From NCBI RefSeq assembly GCF_004402015.1, contig NZ_SOPW01000004.1, positions 62,001-126,000 of the forward strand: a stretch of 64,000 nt of DNA, given 5' to 3'. Below the pieces are notes generated by a model, which saw only the letters and a program-made list of their open reading frames with translations, was not told the origin of the DNA and did no database searches. This DNA is from Filobacillus milosensis (GTDB lineage Bacteria; Bacillota; Bacilli; Bacillales; Alkalibacillaceae). Each line of letters begins with the position of its first letter. Within the stretch, counting starts at the first letter, position 1. Below, one piece after another: positions 46,351 to 55,200 of this stretch. Both the position numbers and the translations under genes were made by a program.

Positions 46351-48383
46351 GTAATGTTCACCACCCCGGCACTTTCTACGTCTGCATCAGGTTCTAATTC
46401 GTTATATGATAACACAACTACATCTGGCAAATACCTTGATATAAGGTGTTTAACATACATTCTAACAGCTGGTGAGCAAAGGATAATGGAAGTAGAATCT
46501 TTTACGAATGCTTTATTCACTTCTTCATTAACAGCTTCTATAATTCTCTGTTGATTATCCGGATCAAGATTTAAGAAATTTCCATGTTCAGTTTGTTGGA
46601 CATGATCTACAATTAACTTTTCAATGTTTGGAGATATGGTAACAACTTTAATGAAATTTTCTTCATTTAAATATTGTCTTGTTATTTGAACAGATAGAGA
46701 TTGACGACTGTATTCAGCCAATAAATCTGTGTCGTTCGTCATTTTTCCATAATCGGCTAGCGTTTCAAAAATGACTGGTAAGTTTCTAATCGGTATTTGT
46801 TCATCTAATAGTTTACCTAAGATTTTTTGGATATCTCCTGTTGGTAATGGCTCTGGTGTTACTTCTTCGACTAAAATTGGATGAGTTTCTTTTAAGTGAT
46901 CAATGAGCTGTTTAGTTTCTTCTCTACCCAATAATTGACTAGCGTGTTTTTTAATAACCTCAGTAATATGGGTAGATACGACCGAAGGAGGATCAACAAC
47001 AGTGTAACCAGATAATTCCGCTTCATCTTTCATGTCTTCATTAATCCACTTGGCCGGTAGTCCAAATGCTGGCTCTACCGTATCTATACCGTCTATCGAA
47101 TCATCTTCAATGTCTGGACTCATAGCTAAGTAATGATTTAAATAAAGTTCCCCTTTGGCGACTTCGTTCCCTTTAATTTTTAATTGATATTCATTAGGAT
47201 TTAATTGAATATTGTCACGAATTCGAACTACGGGTATCACAACACCTAATTCTAATGCCAGTTGTCGCCTAATCATGACAATTCGATCTAATAAATCTCC
47301 ACCCTGATTAGAATCTGCAATAGGGATTAGTGCATATCCAAATTCAAACTCGATTGGGTCTGTATTTAGAAGTTGAACGACACTTTCAGGAGAAGACATT
47401 TCTTCTGATACTTCCTCTTCTTCATCGACAAATTCTTCAACTTCATTCTGTCGTTGTTTAGCAGTATCTAGATAAAATCCTCCTACTCCTAGAACAGCAG
47501 CTATTGAAGTGGTTAAGCCAAAATTAATCGGTGTGAAACCAAGCAAAAAGATCGTACCAGCTGCGACATAAAGAAGTTTTGGATAACGGAATAGCTGAGC
47601 TGTCACATCATAAGAAAGGTTTCCTTCAGCAGCTACACGAGTAACAATAATACCCGTGGCCGTAGCAATTAATAACGCAGGAATTTGTGAAACTAAACCG
47701 TCACCTACTGTTAAACGCATAAAGACGTTGACCGTTTCAGAGAATGAATATCCAAACTGTGTCATTCCGATAATAAAACCAAAAATAATATTAATTATGA
47801 CTATTACGATACCAGCTATAGCATCACCTTTAACGAATTTGCTTGCACCATCCATAGCTCCGTAAAAATCTGCTTCATTCTCTATTTTTTCACGTCGGTC
47901 TTTAGCTTGTTGTTCTGTAATAAGACCTGCGTTTAAATCAGCATCAATACTCATCTGCTTACCAGGCATCGCATCTAATGTAAAACGAGCGGCCACTTCG
48001 GATACACGTTCCGCTCCTTTTGTAATAACAATAAATTGTATAACAACTAAAATGATAAAAATAACAAAACCAACAAGTGGATCTCCACCAGTCACAAAAT
48101 TACCGAATGTGTCAACAACTCCACCAGCATCAGCTTCTGATAAAATTGAACGTGTAGTTGATACGTTTAACCCTAATCGAAATAAAGTTAATAGTAATAA
48201 TAAAGAAGGAAAAATAGCAAAATCTAAAGGTTCTTGTGTATTCATAGCAACTAATATAACTATTAAAGCAAGTGATATGTTAGTTAAAATAAGCAAGCTT
48301 AATAGACCTCCCGGAAGAGGAATAACTAACATAACGACAATCATTATGACACCTATTAATACAGACAAGTCTCTTGCTGACAT
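46347..48383 (-). CDS. flhA: Flagellar export gate protein FlhA
   Basis: A 678-residue export-gate protein. The N-terminal half has about eight membrane helices. The FHIPEP signature RLGLNVSTTRSIL plus RFTLDAMPGKQMSIDADLNAG (near 130-155) is clear, followed by QAKDRREKIENEADFYGAMDGASKFVKGD. After an acidic linker (EEFVDEEEEVSEE, about 308-320), the cytoplasmic domain binds export chaperones and substrates. Length equals the B. subtilis protein (677). Confidence 0.97.
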   Translation of the reverse strand: MSARDLSVLIGVIMIVVMLVIPLPGGLLSLLILTNISLALIVILVAMNTQEPLDFAIFPSLLLLLTLFRLGLNVSTTRSILSEADAGGVVDTFGNFVTGGDPLVGFVIFIILVVIQFIVITKGAERVSEVAARFTLDAMPGKQMSIDADLNAGLITEQQAKDRREKIENEADFYGAMDGASKFVKGDAIAGIVIVIINIIFGFIIGMTQFGYSFSETVNVFMRLTVGDGLVSQIPALLIATATGIIVTRVAAEGNLSYDVTAQLFRYPKLLYVAAGTIFLLGFTPINFGLTTSIAAVLGVGGFYLDTAKQRQNEVEEFVDEEEEVSEEMSSPESVVQLLNTDPIEFEFGYALIPIADSNQGGDLLDRIVMIRRQLALELGVVIPVVRIRDNIQLNPNEYQLKIKGNEVAKGELYLNHYLAMSPDIEDDSIDGIDTVEPAFGLPAKWINEDMKDEAELSGYTVVDPPSVVSTHITEVIKKHASQLLGREETKQLIDHLKETHPILVEEVTPEPLPTGDIQKILGKLLDEQIPIRNLPVIFETLADYGKMTNDTDLLAEYSRQSLSVQITRQYLNEENFIKVVTISPNIEKLIVDHVQQTEHGNFLNLDPDNQQRIIEAVNEEVNKAFVKDSTSIILCSPAVRMYVKHLISRYLPDVVVLSYNELEPDADVESAGVVNIT

Positions 48384-48404
48384 AAAAATACCTCATTTCG
48401 TTCA

Positions 48405-49487
48405 CTAAGCTTTACGTTGGAGACTGTAAACATAAGCTAACACTTCAGCTACTGCTTGGTAAAAATCTTCTGGTATTTCATCATCTATTTCTACCGATTG
48501 ATAAAGACTTCTAGCTAACCAACGATTTTCCACAGTCATTACTTCGTTGGCTTTAGCAATTTCTTTAATCTTCAAAGCGATATAATCCACACCCTTTGCG
48601 ACCACATAAGGTGCCTCTGATTTCTCATCATCGTATTTAATAGCGATTGCGTAATGAGTAGGGTTTGTAATGACAACATCTGCTTCAGGAACTTCACTCA
48701 TCATGCGTTGCTGCGCCATTTGTCTTTGACGTTCTTTCATTCTCGACTTAATTAATGGGTCACCTTCAATGTTTTTATGTTCATCTTTTACATCTTGTTT
48801 TGACATTCTAATATTTTTTTCATAATCATATCGCTGATAAATGTAATCTGGTATAGCTAAAAACATCAAGACTAAAGATGAAGAAACACCCATCCAAATT
48901 GTTAATTCACCGAAAAATTTAATAGATTCATTTAAGCTTTTCATAGAAAGAAGCATCATTTCATCTTTATTAATCCAAATAACCATGAAACAAATCGTAC
49001 CTATGGAAACAATCTTAAATAATGATTTTAGCAACTCAACAATGGCCCTAGCCGAGAAAATTCTCTTAATCCCTTTAATGGGATCCATCTTTTTAAGATC
49101 AAATTTAATAGCTTCACCAGAGAATAGAAAGCCAATTTGAATATAATTAGATAAAAAAGCTGCAACCATTGCAACACCCATAATTGGTAAGACTACTTTT
49201 ACTGCTTCAATAGTCATTTGGAATAATAATGATTCAATATTAGCAGCTGTTAATTCCCAATGAATAAACTCTGTAAAACTATATGTATACATACCAGTTA
49301 ATGTTTCACCCATAAAAGATCCAAACACAATTAAGAACACAAATATAAAAAACAACATAACAGCCGTATTTATATCCTGACTCTTAGCGACCTGACCTTT
49401 CTTTCTCGAGTCCTGTCGTTTCTTAGGGGTTGCTTTTTCTGTTTTTTCTTGATTGAAAAATTGTAGATCTAAGCGTAATAGTTCCAC
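48405..49487 (-). CDS. flhB: Flagellar export switch protein FlhB
   Basis: A 360-residue export protein that switches substrate class from rod/hook to filament. The N-terminus LQFFNQEKTEKATPKKRQDSRKKGQV is a family hallmark. Four membrane helices follow, then the autocleavage site NPTH in DVVITNPTHYAIAIKYD (about 271). The C-terminal part includes LKIKEIAKANEVMTVENRWLARSLYQ. It overlaps no neighbour but follows fliR by one base. Confidence 0.96.
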   Translation of the reverse strand: MELLRLDLQFFNQEKTEKATPKKRQDSRKKGQVAKSQDINTAVMLFFIFVFLIVFGSFMGETLTGMYTYSFTEFIHWELTAANIESLLFQMTIEAVKVVLPIMGVAMVAAFLSNYIQIGFLFSGEAIKFDLKKMDPIKGIKRIFSARAIVELLKSLFKIVSIGTICFMVIWINKDEMMLLSMKSLNESIKFFGELTIWMGVSSSLVLMFLAIPDYIYQRYDYEKNIRMSKQDVKDEHKNIEGDPLIKSRMKERQRQMAQQRMMSEVPEADVVITNPTHYAIAIKYDDEKSEAPYVVAKGVDYIALKIKEIAKANEVMTVENRWLARSLYQSVEIDDEIPEDFYQAVAEVLAYVYSLQRKA

Positions 49488-49488
49488 A

Positions 49489-50268
49489 TTACGCCCCTCC
49501 CATAACTCTCATTAAATCTCTCATCGCCACTATCATAAACTCAAATAAATTTGTAATTAATGCAAAAAAGAAGCTGAAAAAGATTAATAATACAGCAAAA
49601 CTAACAAAAATCTTTAGTGGTAAACCTACAACAAAAACATTAACCTGTGGTACTGCTCTTGCAATCATACCGAGTGCAACATCAACTAAAAATAACATGC
49701 CTACAATAGGAATCGACATTTGGAATGCAATAACAAACATAGTTCCAAAGGTGTTAATTGCAAAATCTACAAATGATTGGTCCGAAATATTAATCAGCTC
49801 ATTCATCCCAATAAATTCATAACTATAATAAATACCATCTAATAATAAGTGATGGGCATCTGTACTAACTAATAGGAGAAGTGTAAAAGTATAAAAATAC
49901 TGACCGATAATTGGACTTTGAATCCCTGTTTGTGGATCTACAATATTCGCAATAGCAAAGCCCATTTGAAAGTCAATAAACCCCCCGGCAATCTGCACTG
50001 CAGAGATAATGATGTATGCGATTAGACCTAGTAATAAACCTATCGTAACCTCTTTAAGTATTAAAATAATGAAATATCCATCAAACACGAAAACAGGAAT
50101 ATCTACTGCAAAATACATCACCCAAGTTAGAAGTACTACAAAAAGTACCCGATGCGTCATAGGAATTGATCGATACGAAAAGAAAGGTACCATCATGAAA
50201 AATCCAGACAATCTAGCAAAAATCAGTAGAATTCCTGGTAGTCGCGCTAAATCTATAGTTTCTAGCAT
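49489..50268 (-). CDS. fliR: Flagellar export protein FliR
   Basis: A 259-residue integral membrane protein of the export gate with about six helices. Family features are LLIFARLSGFFMMVPFFSYRSIPMTHR near the start and the conserved GGFIDFQMGFAIANIVDPQTGIQSPIIGQ in the middle. It follows fliQ with two bases between. Confidence 0.95.
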   Translation of the reverse strand: MLETIDLARLPGILLIFARLSGFFMMVPFFSYRSIPMTHRVLFVVLLTWVMYFAVDIPVFVFDGYFIILILKEVTIGLLLGLIAYIIISAVQIAGGFIDFQMGFAIANIVDPQTGIQSPIIGQYFYTFTLLLLVSTDAHHLLLDGIYYSYEFIGMNELINISDQSFVDFAINTFGTMFVIAFQMSIPIVGMLFLVDVALGMIARAVPQVNVFVVGLPLKIFVSFAVLLIFFSFFFALITNLFEFMIVAMRDLMRVMGGA

Positions 50269-50270
50269 AT

Positions 50271-50540
50271 TTAACCCACTATTCGACTTATATTATTAAA
50301 TATATTTATAGTAAATTCGATCATCCTTTGAAGCATCCAAGGTCCCAAAAAAACTATACCAACAAAGACAGCAACAATCTTAGGAATAAAAGCCAGCGTC
50401 TGCTCTTGAATTTGTGTTGTGGCCTGAAAAATACTGACGATTAGACCAACCGCGAGTGCGAGAAGTAATATGGGCCCAACAACTATCAAAATGGTATAGA
50501 TGCCTTGTTCGGCTAAAGCTATGACTGTATCTGCACTCAT
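50271..50540 (-). CDS. fliQ: Flagellar export protein FliQ
   Basis: An 89-residue protein with two membrane helices, forming the gate with FliP and FliR. Family pattern: VIALAEQGIYTILIVVGPILLLALAVGLIVSIFQATTQIQEQTLAFIPKIVAVF. Start ATG behind a weak GTTGGTATAACC; coupling to fliP is likely, with 15 bases between the genes. Confidence 0.95.
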   Translation of the reverse strand: MSADTVIALAEQGIYTILIVVGPILLLALAVGLIVSIFQATTQIQEQTLAFIPKIVAVFVGIVFLGPWMLQRMIEFTINIFNNISRIVG

Positions 50541-50555
50541 GGTTATACCAACTTT

Positions 50556-51224
50556 CTATAAAAAACTTTCCAGCACAGAATGGGTAATTAGATACCATCC
50601 ATCTACGATGACAAATAATAATATTTTAAATGGTAAAGAAATCATAACCGGCGGTAACATCATCATACCCATGGACATTAATACACTTGCCACGGCCATA
50701 TCAATCACTAAAAAAGGAATAAATATCATAAAGCCCATTTGAAAGGCCGTTTTCAATTCACTTATCGCAAACGCAGGTATTAATGATGTTAAAGGAATAT
50801 CTTGAATTGATTGCGGCTGCTCAGCCCCTGAATAGTCAAGAAACAATTGAAGATCTTTGGCCCTTGTATGTTTAGACATAAATTCCTTAAAAGGTAAGCT
50901 CGCCCGATCATATGCTTCATCCAAAGTAATCTCTTCATTAAACATTGGATCTAATGCCTCATCATAAACTTCTTGGAATGTAGGTGCCATAATAAAAAAT
51001 GTTAAAAACAAAGCTAATGCAACTAATATCTGGTTAGGTGGCATTTGTTGTGTTGCTAAAGATGTACGCACGAACCCTAATACGATGACAATCCTAGTAA
51101 AACTGGTCATTAAGATTAAAATACTCGGAGCTAATGTTAATATCGTGATTAAGATTAATAACTGTAAAGCTGTTGAAATATTAGCAGGATCATTTTCTGA
51201 AAATATATTAACAAAATCAGTCAT
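50556..51224 (-). CDS. fliP: Flagellar export protein FliP
   Basis: A 222-residue export-gate core protein. Family signatures: SFTRIVIVLGFVRTSLATQQMPPNQILVALALFLTFFIMAPTF and a second one near IPAFAISELKTAFQMGFMIFIPFLVIDMAVASVLMSMGMMMLPPV. It lacks the long cleaved signal seen in some Gram-negative homologues, as B. subtilis FliP does. The ATG overlaps the fliO stop by eight bases (ATGACTGA). Confidence 0.96.
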   Translation of the reverse strand: MTDFVNIFSENDPANISTALQLLILITILTLAPSILILMTSFTRIVIVLGFVRTSLATQQMPPNQILVALALFLTFFIMAPTFQEVYDEALDPMFNEEITLDEAYDRASLPFKEFMSKHTRAKDLQLFLDYSGAEQPQSIQDIPLTSLIPAFAISELKTAFQMGFMIFIPFLVIDMAVASVLMSMGMMMLPPVMISLPFKILLFVIVDGWYLITHSVLESFL

Positions 51225-51894
51225 GAGAATCCTCGTTTCTTTCCTGATAACGTTTCATCAATCTCTCACGAGTATTTTTCATTGATTGCAGCTCCGTTTG
51301 AAACTGGCGCTTAGTTTCCTTTTCTTGATAAGGATTATGATCACGCCTTTTAAACTGATTCATAACTTTTTGAAAAGACAAGCTTTCTTGACCAGAATTA
51401 TTATATGAATTTATATCTTCAATCGTGTTTGTGTCTTCAATTTCAGTTAACAATTGAATATCTTCTCCTACCCCTAAAAGGTAATACTGGTTCCCAACCC
51501 GAATTATCTGAACAGATTTATTAGAGCCAAGGGAAAGACCACCAATATTTTCAAGGGACCTGCTTTGTTGATAGATCTTACTCCTTTTTTGGATAAATCT
51601 CAGCAAGAAATATATTAAAGCCAATACGAAAACCAAAGCGATTAACATCTTTATAAAGTCGATGAAAAGGGAACTATTACTTTGTCCAATTTCACTAGAT
51701 TGTAGTTCACCTTCATTACCAGCATTGTTATTTAAGTTTGGTTGAGGTTGTTCATTTTCACTTGAGTCTTTGTCACCCCATTTTTCTTCAACACTTTGGT
51801 TATCATGATTATCAGCTGAAACAATCGTCACACTAGCTAAAAGATATACAGTTGTTAAAATGGCCATACCTATTAATCTTATAGATGTCTTCAT
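51217..51894 (-). CDS. fliO: Flagellar biosynthesis protein FliO (FliZ in B. subtilis)
   Basis: A 225-residue protein with a signal-like N-terminus (about 8-27, MAILTTVYLLASVTIVSADN), an extracytoplasmic Q/N/S-rich segment and one membrane helix (about 82-101, DFIKMLIALVFVLALIYFLLR). The FliO domain follows: SRSLENIGGLSLGSNKSVQIIRVGNQYYLLGVGEDIQLLTEI. It helps FliP assembly in other bacteria. It lies between cheY and fliP and overlaps fliP by eight bases. Confidence 0.93.
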   Translation of the reverse strand: MKTSIRLIGMAILTTVYLLASVTIVSADNHDNQSVEEKWGDKDSSENEQPQPNLNNNAGNEGELQSSEIGQSNSSLFIDFIKMLIALVFVLALIYFLLRFIQKRSKIYQQSRSLENIGGLSLGSNKSVQIIRVGNQYYLLGVGEDIQLLTEIEDTNTIEDINSYNNSGQESLSFQKVMNQFKRRDHNPYQEKETKRQFQTELQSMKNTRERLMKRYQERNEDSHD

Positions 51895-51916
51895 GCGAAC
51901 CTACCTAACTACCCTA

Positions 51917-52279
51917 TTATTCTAGTACTTTTTTAATCGCTTCAATAACACGATCTGCTTGAAACGGCTTAACAATAAAATCTTTAGCACCAGCTTGAAT
52001 CGCGTCAATTACCATTGCTTGTTGTCCCATTGCTGAACACATAACCACTTTTGCACTTGGGTCTTGTCCAACTATTTCTTTTAAAGCCGTAATACCATCT
52101 TTTTCTGGCATCGTAATATCTAATGTTACTAGATCAGGGTTTAATTCTTGATATTTTTCTACAGCTTGTTGGCCATCTTCAGCTTCCCCAACAACCTCAA
52201 AACCGTTTTTTTCCAGAATATCCTTGATCATCATACGCATAAATGCTGCATCATCTACTACTAAAATTTTCTCTCCCAT
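51917..52279 (-). CDS. cheY: Chemotaxis response regulator CheY
   Basis: A 120-residue single receiver domain. Asp9-Asp10, phosphorylated Asp54 (LVTLDITMPEKDG), Ser82 at the switch position and Lys104 (DFIVKPFQ) are in place. In Bacillus, phosphorylated CheY binds FliM and causes counterclockwise rotation; CheC and FliY remove the phosphate. It is encoded next to fliY, as in B. subtilis. Start ATG with AGGGGGATTCATA. Confidence 0.97.
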   Translation of the reverse strand: MGEKILVVDDAAFMRMMIKDILEKNGFEVVGEAEDGQQAVEKYQELNPDLVTLDITMPEKDGITALKEIVGQDPSAKVVMCSAMGQQAMVIDAIQAGAKDFIVKPFQADRVIEAIKKVLE

Positions 52280-52296
52280 TATGAATCCCCCTTAAT

Positions 52297-53505
52297 TTAT
52301 CTTAATTTCTTTAATCGGTCTGACTTGTTTAAAATATCTGTCACTCTAACACCAAAGTTTTCATCAATAACAACTACTTCACCTTTAGCAATTAGCTGGT
52401 TATTAATAAGTATATCTACAGGCTCACCAGCAAGCTTATCTAACTCAAGAATCGATCCAGTATTTAACTCTAAAATTTCTTTAATAGACTTCTTAGTTCT
52501 ACCAAGCTCAACAGAAATATTTAAAGGAATATCCATTAAAAGATCCAGGTTTCTTTGTTCAGATGATGTTACTTGAGGTGCATCATCAAAACTTGAAAAT
52601 TGAGCCGATTCAACCGAATCAATCATCGTTTTGTTTGTGTTTGTACCTAAAGACTGATTAGGTTGTTGATGTTGTTGCTGAACATTATGTTGAGATGGTG
52701 ATTCATTTGTAACTTCATGTTTGCCTTGTGGTTGTTGATCTACAGCTGGTTGTTGTTCTGGTTGTTTTTCTTGTTCCTCAACTTCATTTAACTTTAATAA
52801 TTGATCAACATATTCTTTAGAAAACTCTAAAGGCATCAATTGCATAATATTAGAATCAATCAATTCCCCTACCTTAAGTTGAAATGATACCTTTACAAAT
52901 TCATCTTCATTAGGAACATAATCCATTCCTTCTCCCGTTTTCACGTCAATGACTAAAGTCTGAGGCGGTGAAATATCTACTTTCTTATCGAATACTGATG
53001 ACATACTTGTTGCAGCAGAACCCATCATTTGGTTCATTGCTTCTTGAACAGCACTTAATTGGATTTCACCTAACTCATCATTTGGGTTAGTTCCATCTCC
53101 ACCTAACATTAAATCAGCAATGATGGCTGCATCATAACTTTTAATAATGAATAGATTCTTCCCTTTAAAACCTGCAGTATAATCAACAATCACAGCAACA
53201 TGCGGTGAGGGAAATTCATCGATTAACTCTTGATTACCAACCACTCCTACTGTAGGAGTCGTAATTTCTACTTTTTGATTTAACAGAGTTGATAATGTTG
53301 TAGCTGAACTGCCAAAAGAAATATTCCCTAATTCTCCAATAGCATCAATTTCAACAGATGATAAAGACTCATCCATCGGGGGCTGCTTTGTCTGATTTTG
53401 CTGTGTTGGTTCAGTTGCTGACTCATTATCATTTTGTTCATCATCACCTTGTCCATTTAATAGAGCGTCAATCTCTTCTTGGGACAACATATCATCCTTA
53501 TTCAT
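52297..53505 (-). CDS. fliY: Flagellar switch phosphatase FliY (FliN/CheC fusion)
   Basis: A 402-residue C-ring protein found in Bacillus-type flagella. The N-terminus MLSQEEIDALLNG resembles the CheY-binding peptide of FliM. Then a CheC-like phosphatase domain with two motifs follows (EIDAIGELGNISFGSSATTLSTLLN near 55; QLSAVQEAMNQMMGSAATSM near 155), next a Q-rich linker (about 240-300) and a FliN-type SpoA domain at the C-terminus (LLMDIPLNISVELGRTKKSIKEILELNTGSILELDKLAGEP). The ATG at 53505 follows GGGGGGAAGACG; the in-frame extension to 53529 is rejected. Its start overlaps the fliM stop by eight bases (ATGAATAA). Confidence 0.96.
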   Translation of the reverse strand: MNKDDMLSQEEIDALLNGQGDDEQNDNESATEPTQQNQTKQPPMDESLSSVEIDAIGELGNISFGSSATTLSTLLNQKVEITTPTVGVVGNQELIDEFPSPHVAVIVDYTAGFKGKNLFIIKSYDAAIIADLMLGGDGTNPNDELGEIQLSAVQEAMNQMMGSAATSMSSVFDKKVDISPPQTLVIDVKTGEGMDYVPNEDEFVKVSFQLKVGELIDSNIMQLMPLEFSKEYVDQLLKLNEVEEQEKQPEQQPAVDQQPQGKHEVTNESPSQHNVQQQHQQPNQSLGTNTNKTMIDSVESAQFSSFDDAPQVTSSEQRNLDLLMDIPLNISVELGRTKKSIKEILELNTGSILELDKLAGEPVDILINNQLIAKGEVVVIDENFGVRVTDILNKSDRLKKLR

Positions 53506-54490
53506 CGTCTTCCCCCCTATATTCTTCAATAATTTGAACAGCTAAGTTCTTTTTCTTTTTACCAGGTTGCACATAAAACTTTGGTTCTTCATTAGCTTTT
53601 AATAAGAGTGGTTCATCTATTTTCTGATTTAATGATATAACATCATTGTTTGATAGATTTAAAAATTCTTCGATGGAAATGGCTGATTCACCTAACAAAA
53701 CTTTCGCTTCAACTTCAACACTCTTAATATTTTTACTTAAATTCTCATAATGCTCTGGTTTAACTTCAGATACTTGATTTTGCATCCAATAGTGCATAGA
53801 CAATTTAGATATAATAGGCTCTAAGACTATGTGTGGAATACAAATGTTAATCATACCAGTTGTATCGCCGATTGTTGTATTCAAGGTAATTACAATAACC
53901 GTTTCATTAGGAGATACGAGTTGCACAAATTGAGGATTCACCTCTAGTTCTTCAAGTGCCATATCGATTTCCACCATTGATGACCAAGCTTCTTCCAAAG
54001 TTTCCATAGAACGTTCAAAACTTCTACTCATTATTCTCGTTTCAATCTCTGTTAAATTTTCTACTTTGTTCATTCCAGCCCCTTTACCACCTAGAGTTCG
54101 ATCAAGGATGGCATAAGCTATATTGGGATTGACCTCAAACAATAATCTCCCTTCAAGCGGAGCAACTGAGAATACATTAAGAACTGTTCGTTGTGGCACA
54201 GATCGAATAAATTCTTCATAAGGAATTTGTTCAACAGATACCAATGATACATTTACAAATGTTCTTAATTGAGCTGCAAGAAAAGAGGTGAATAGTCTAG
54301 CAAAATTCTCATGAATCCTTGTCAGACCTCTAATTTGATCTTTCGAAAACCTTAAAGCTCGTTTAAAATCGTAAACTCTAACTTTTTGTTCTGTCTCTTC
54401 TTGTTTTAATTCATCAGCATCCATTTCACCGCTGGAAATTGCTGATAACAAGGCATCTATTTCCCCTTGGGAAAGAACATCTTCTGACAC
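53498..54490 (-). CDS. fliM: Flagellar motor switch protein FliM
   Basis: A 330-residue C-ring protein and receptor for phosphorylated CheY. The N-terminal binding peptide is VLSQGEIDALLSAI, followed by DADELKQEE, the VYDFKRALRFSKDQIRGLTRIHENFARLF core and a CheC-like middle domain. The SpoA domain at the C-terminus starts near 250. The start is taken as the GTG at 54490, eight bases after GGAGG; this matches B. subtilis FliM, which starts just before VLSQ. The ATG-ATG pair upstream overlaps the GGAGG itself and is less likely. Confidence 0.93.
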   Translation of the reverse strand: MSEDVLSQGEIDALLSAISSGEMDADELKQEETEQKVRVYDFKRALRFSKDQIRGLTRIHENFARLFTSFLAAQLRTFVNVSLVSVEQIPYEEFIRSVPQRTVLNVFSVAPLEGRLLFEVNPNIAYAILDRTLGGKGAGMNKVENLTEIETRIMSRSFERSMETLEEAWSSMVEIDMALEELEVNPQFVQLVSPNETVIVITLNTTIGDTTGMINICIPHIVLEPIISKLSMHYWMQNQVSEVKPEHYENLSKNIKSVEVEAKVLLGESAISIEEFLNLSNNDVISLNQKIDEPLLLKANEEPKFYVQPGKKKKNLAVQIIEEYRGEDDE

Positions 54491-54524
54491 TTTCTTCACC
54501 TCCATCATGGAGAGAGCCTAAACT

Positions 54525-54950
54525 CTACTGTAATACTTTATCTGTTACAAAAACTCCAGTAACTAAACCTTCATCTAATATCTGATTTAATTTCATTTTT
54601 ATGTTCTCCTCAATCTGATCAAGGCCTGACCTAAAATCATCTGACTCTTTAACTGTTAAAGCTTTAATAATTACATTATTTAGTTGAAAACTTTCTCCCT
54701 TTTGTAAATATTCACTAGCTGCTTTACTGTCAGTTACAATACGGAATTGAATTCTGACAAAATTATTGTCAGCTAAATCAGTTGTTATTTCTTCTGTCAA
54801 AAAAGAATTTTCAACTTTTTCATCAATAGTTGGCTCACTCGCTTCATTTGTAGAATCATCCGTGTATAAGAGAACAATAATTGCTACAACTCCAACTAGC
54901 GTTAGTGCGATGATTGTAGTCATCATAATTTTTATAGGTTTACTCATCAT
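54525..54950 (-). CDS. fliL: Flagellar basal body-associated protein FliL
   Basis: A 141-residue single-pass membrane protein around the stator/motor. After a basic start (MSKPIK) comes one membrane helix (about 8-29, IMMTTIIALTLVGVVAIIVLLY), then an extracytoplasmic domain with the FliL pattern NNFVRIQFRIVTDSKAASEYL and RVKLNQIL-like IKMKLNQILDE. Its ATG overlaps the end of flbD by 11 bases. The second ATG at 54947 is an equal choice of start. Confidence 0.92.
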   Translation of the reverse strand: MMSKPIKIMMTTIIALTLVGVVAIIVLLYTDDSTNEASEPTIDEKVENSFLTEEITTDLADNNFVRIQFRIVTDSKAASEYLQKGESFQLNNVIIKALTVKESDDFRSGLDQIEENIKMKLNQILDEGLVTGVFVTDKVLQ

Positions 54951-55158
54951 CCATCACTTCTTTCCTTGCGAGATCTACGATTCCTATTTTTTGATAGAAC
55001 TCATCCACTAATTGCATGACTTCTGATGCTGATTCCTTCACAAAATGCTTCTTACCATTAGTTAAAGTAATGGTGGTATCAGGTAACGATTCTATCTTTT
55101 CAATATAAAGTGCATTTACAATATATTTTTGATTATCTAAACGTGTGACATTTATCAT
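54940..55158 (-). CDS. flbD: FlbD family protein (SwrD)
   Basis: A 72-residue protein of the FlbD family, called SwrD in B. subtilis, where it raises flagellar power for swarming. Family pattern: MINVTRLDNQKYIVNALYIEKIESLPDTTITLTNGKKHFVKESASEV. There is no Shine-Dalgarno sequence within 20 bases of the ATG; the nearest (GGGAGGT, 55197-55191) is separated from it by a perfect 10-bp hairpin. When the hairpin is folded, the distance from GGAGG to ATG is about nine bases. The start is fixed by an upstream in-frame stop. Confidence 0.93.
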   Translation of the reverse strand: MINVTRLDNQKYIVNALYIEKIESLPDTTITLTNGKKHFVKESASEVMQLVDEFYQKIGIVDLARKEVMDDE

Positions 55159-55165
55159 ATTAGGC

Positions 55166-55189
55166 TAGGGGCTGATCGTTCAGCCCCTA
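55166..55189 (-). other. Perfect 10-bp hairpin between Shine-Dalgarno sequence and flbD start
   Basis: On the minus strand TAGGGGCTGA (55189-55180) and TCAGCCCCTA (55175-55166) pair fully around the loop ACGA. GGGAGGT lies two bases upstream and the flbD ATG seven bases downstream. No U-tract follows, so it is not a standard terminator. It may bring the ribosome binding site to the start codon, or mark the 3' end of the hook gene message. Confidence 0.75.
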
Positions 55190-55200
55190 TACCTCCCTTA

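Noticed and set aside
48052-48408. 118-codon frame on the plus strand opposite flhA
   Set aside because: Antisense to conserved FlhA membrane helices; no ribosome binding site or recognisable domain.
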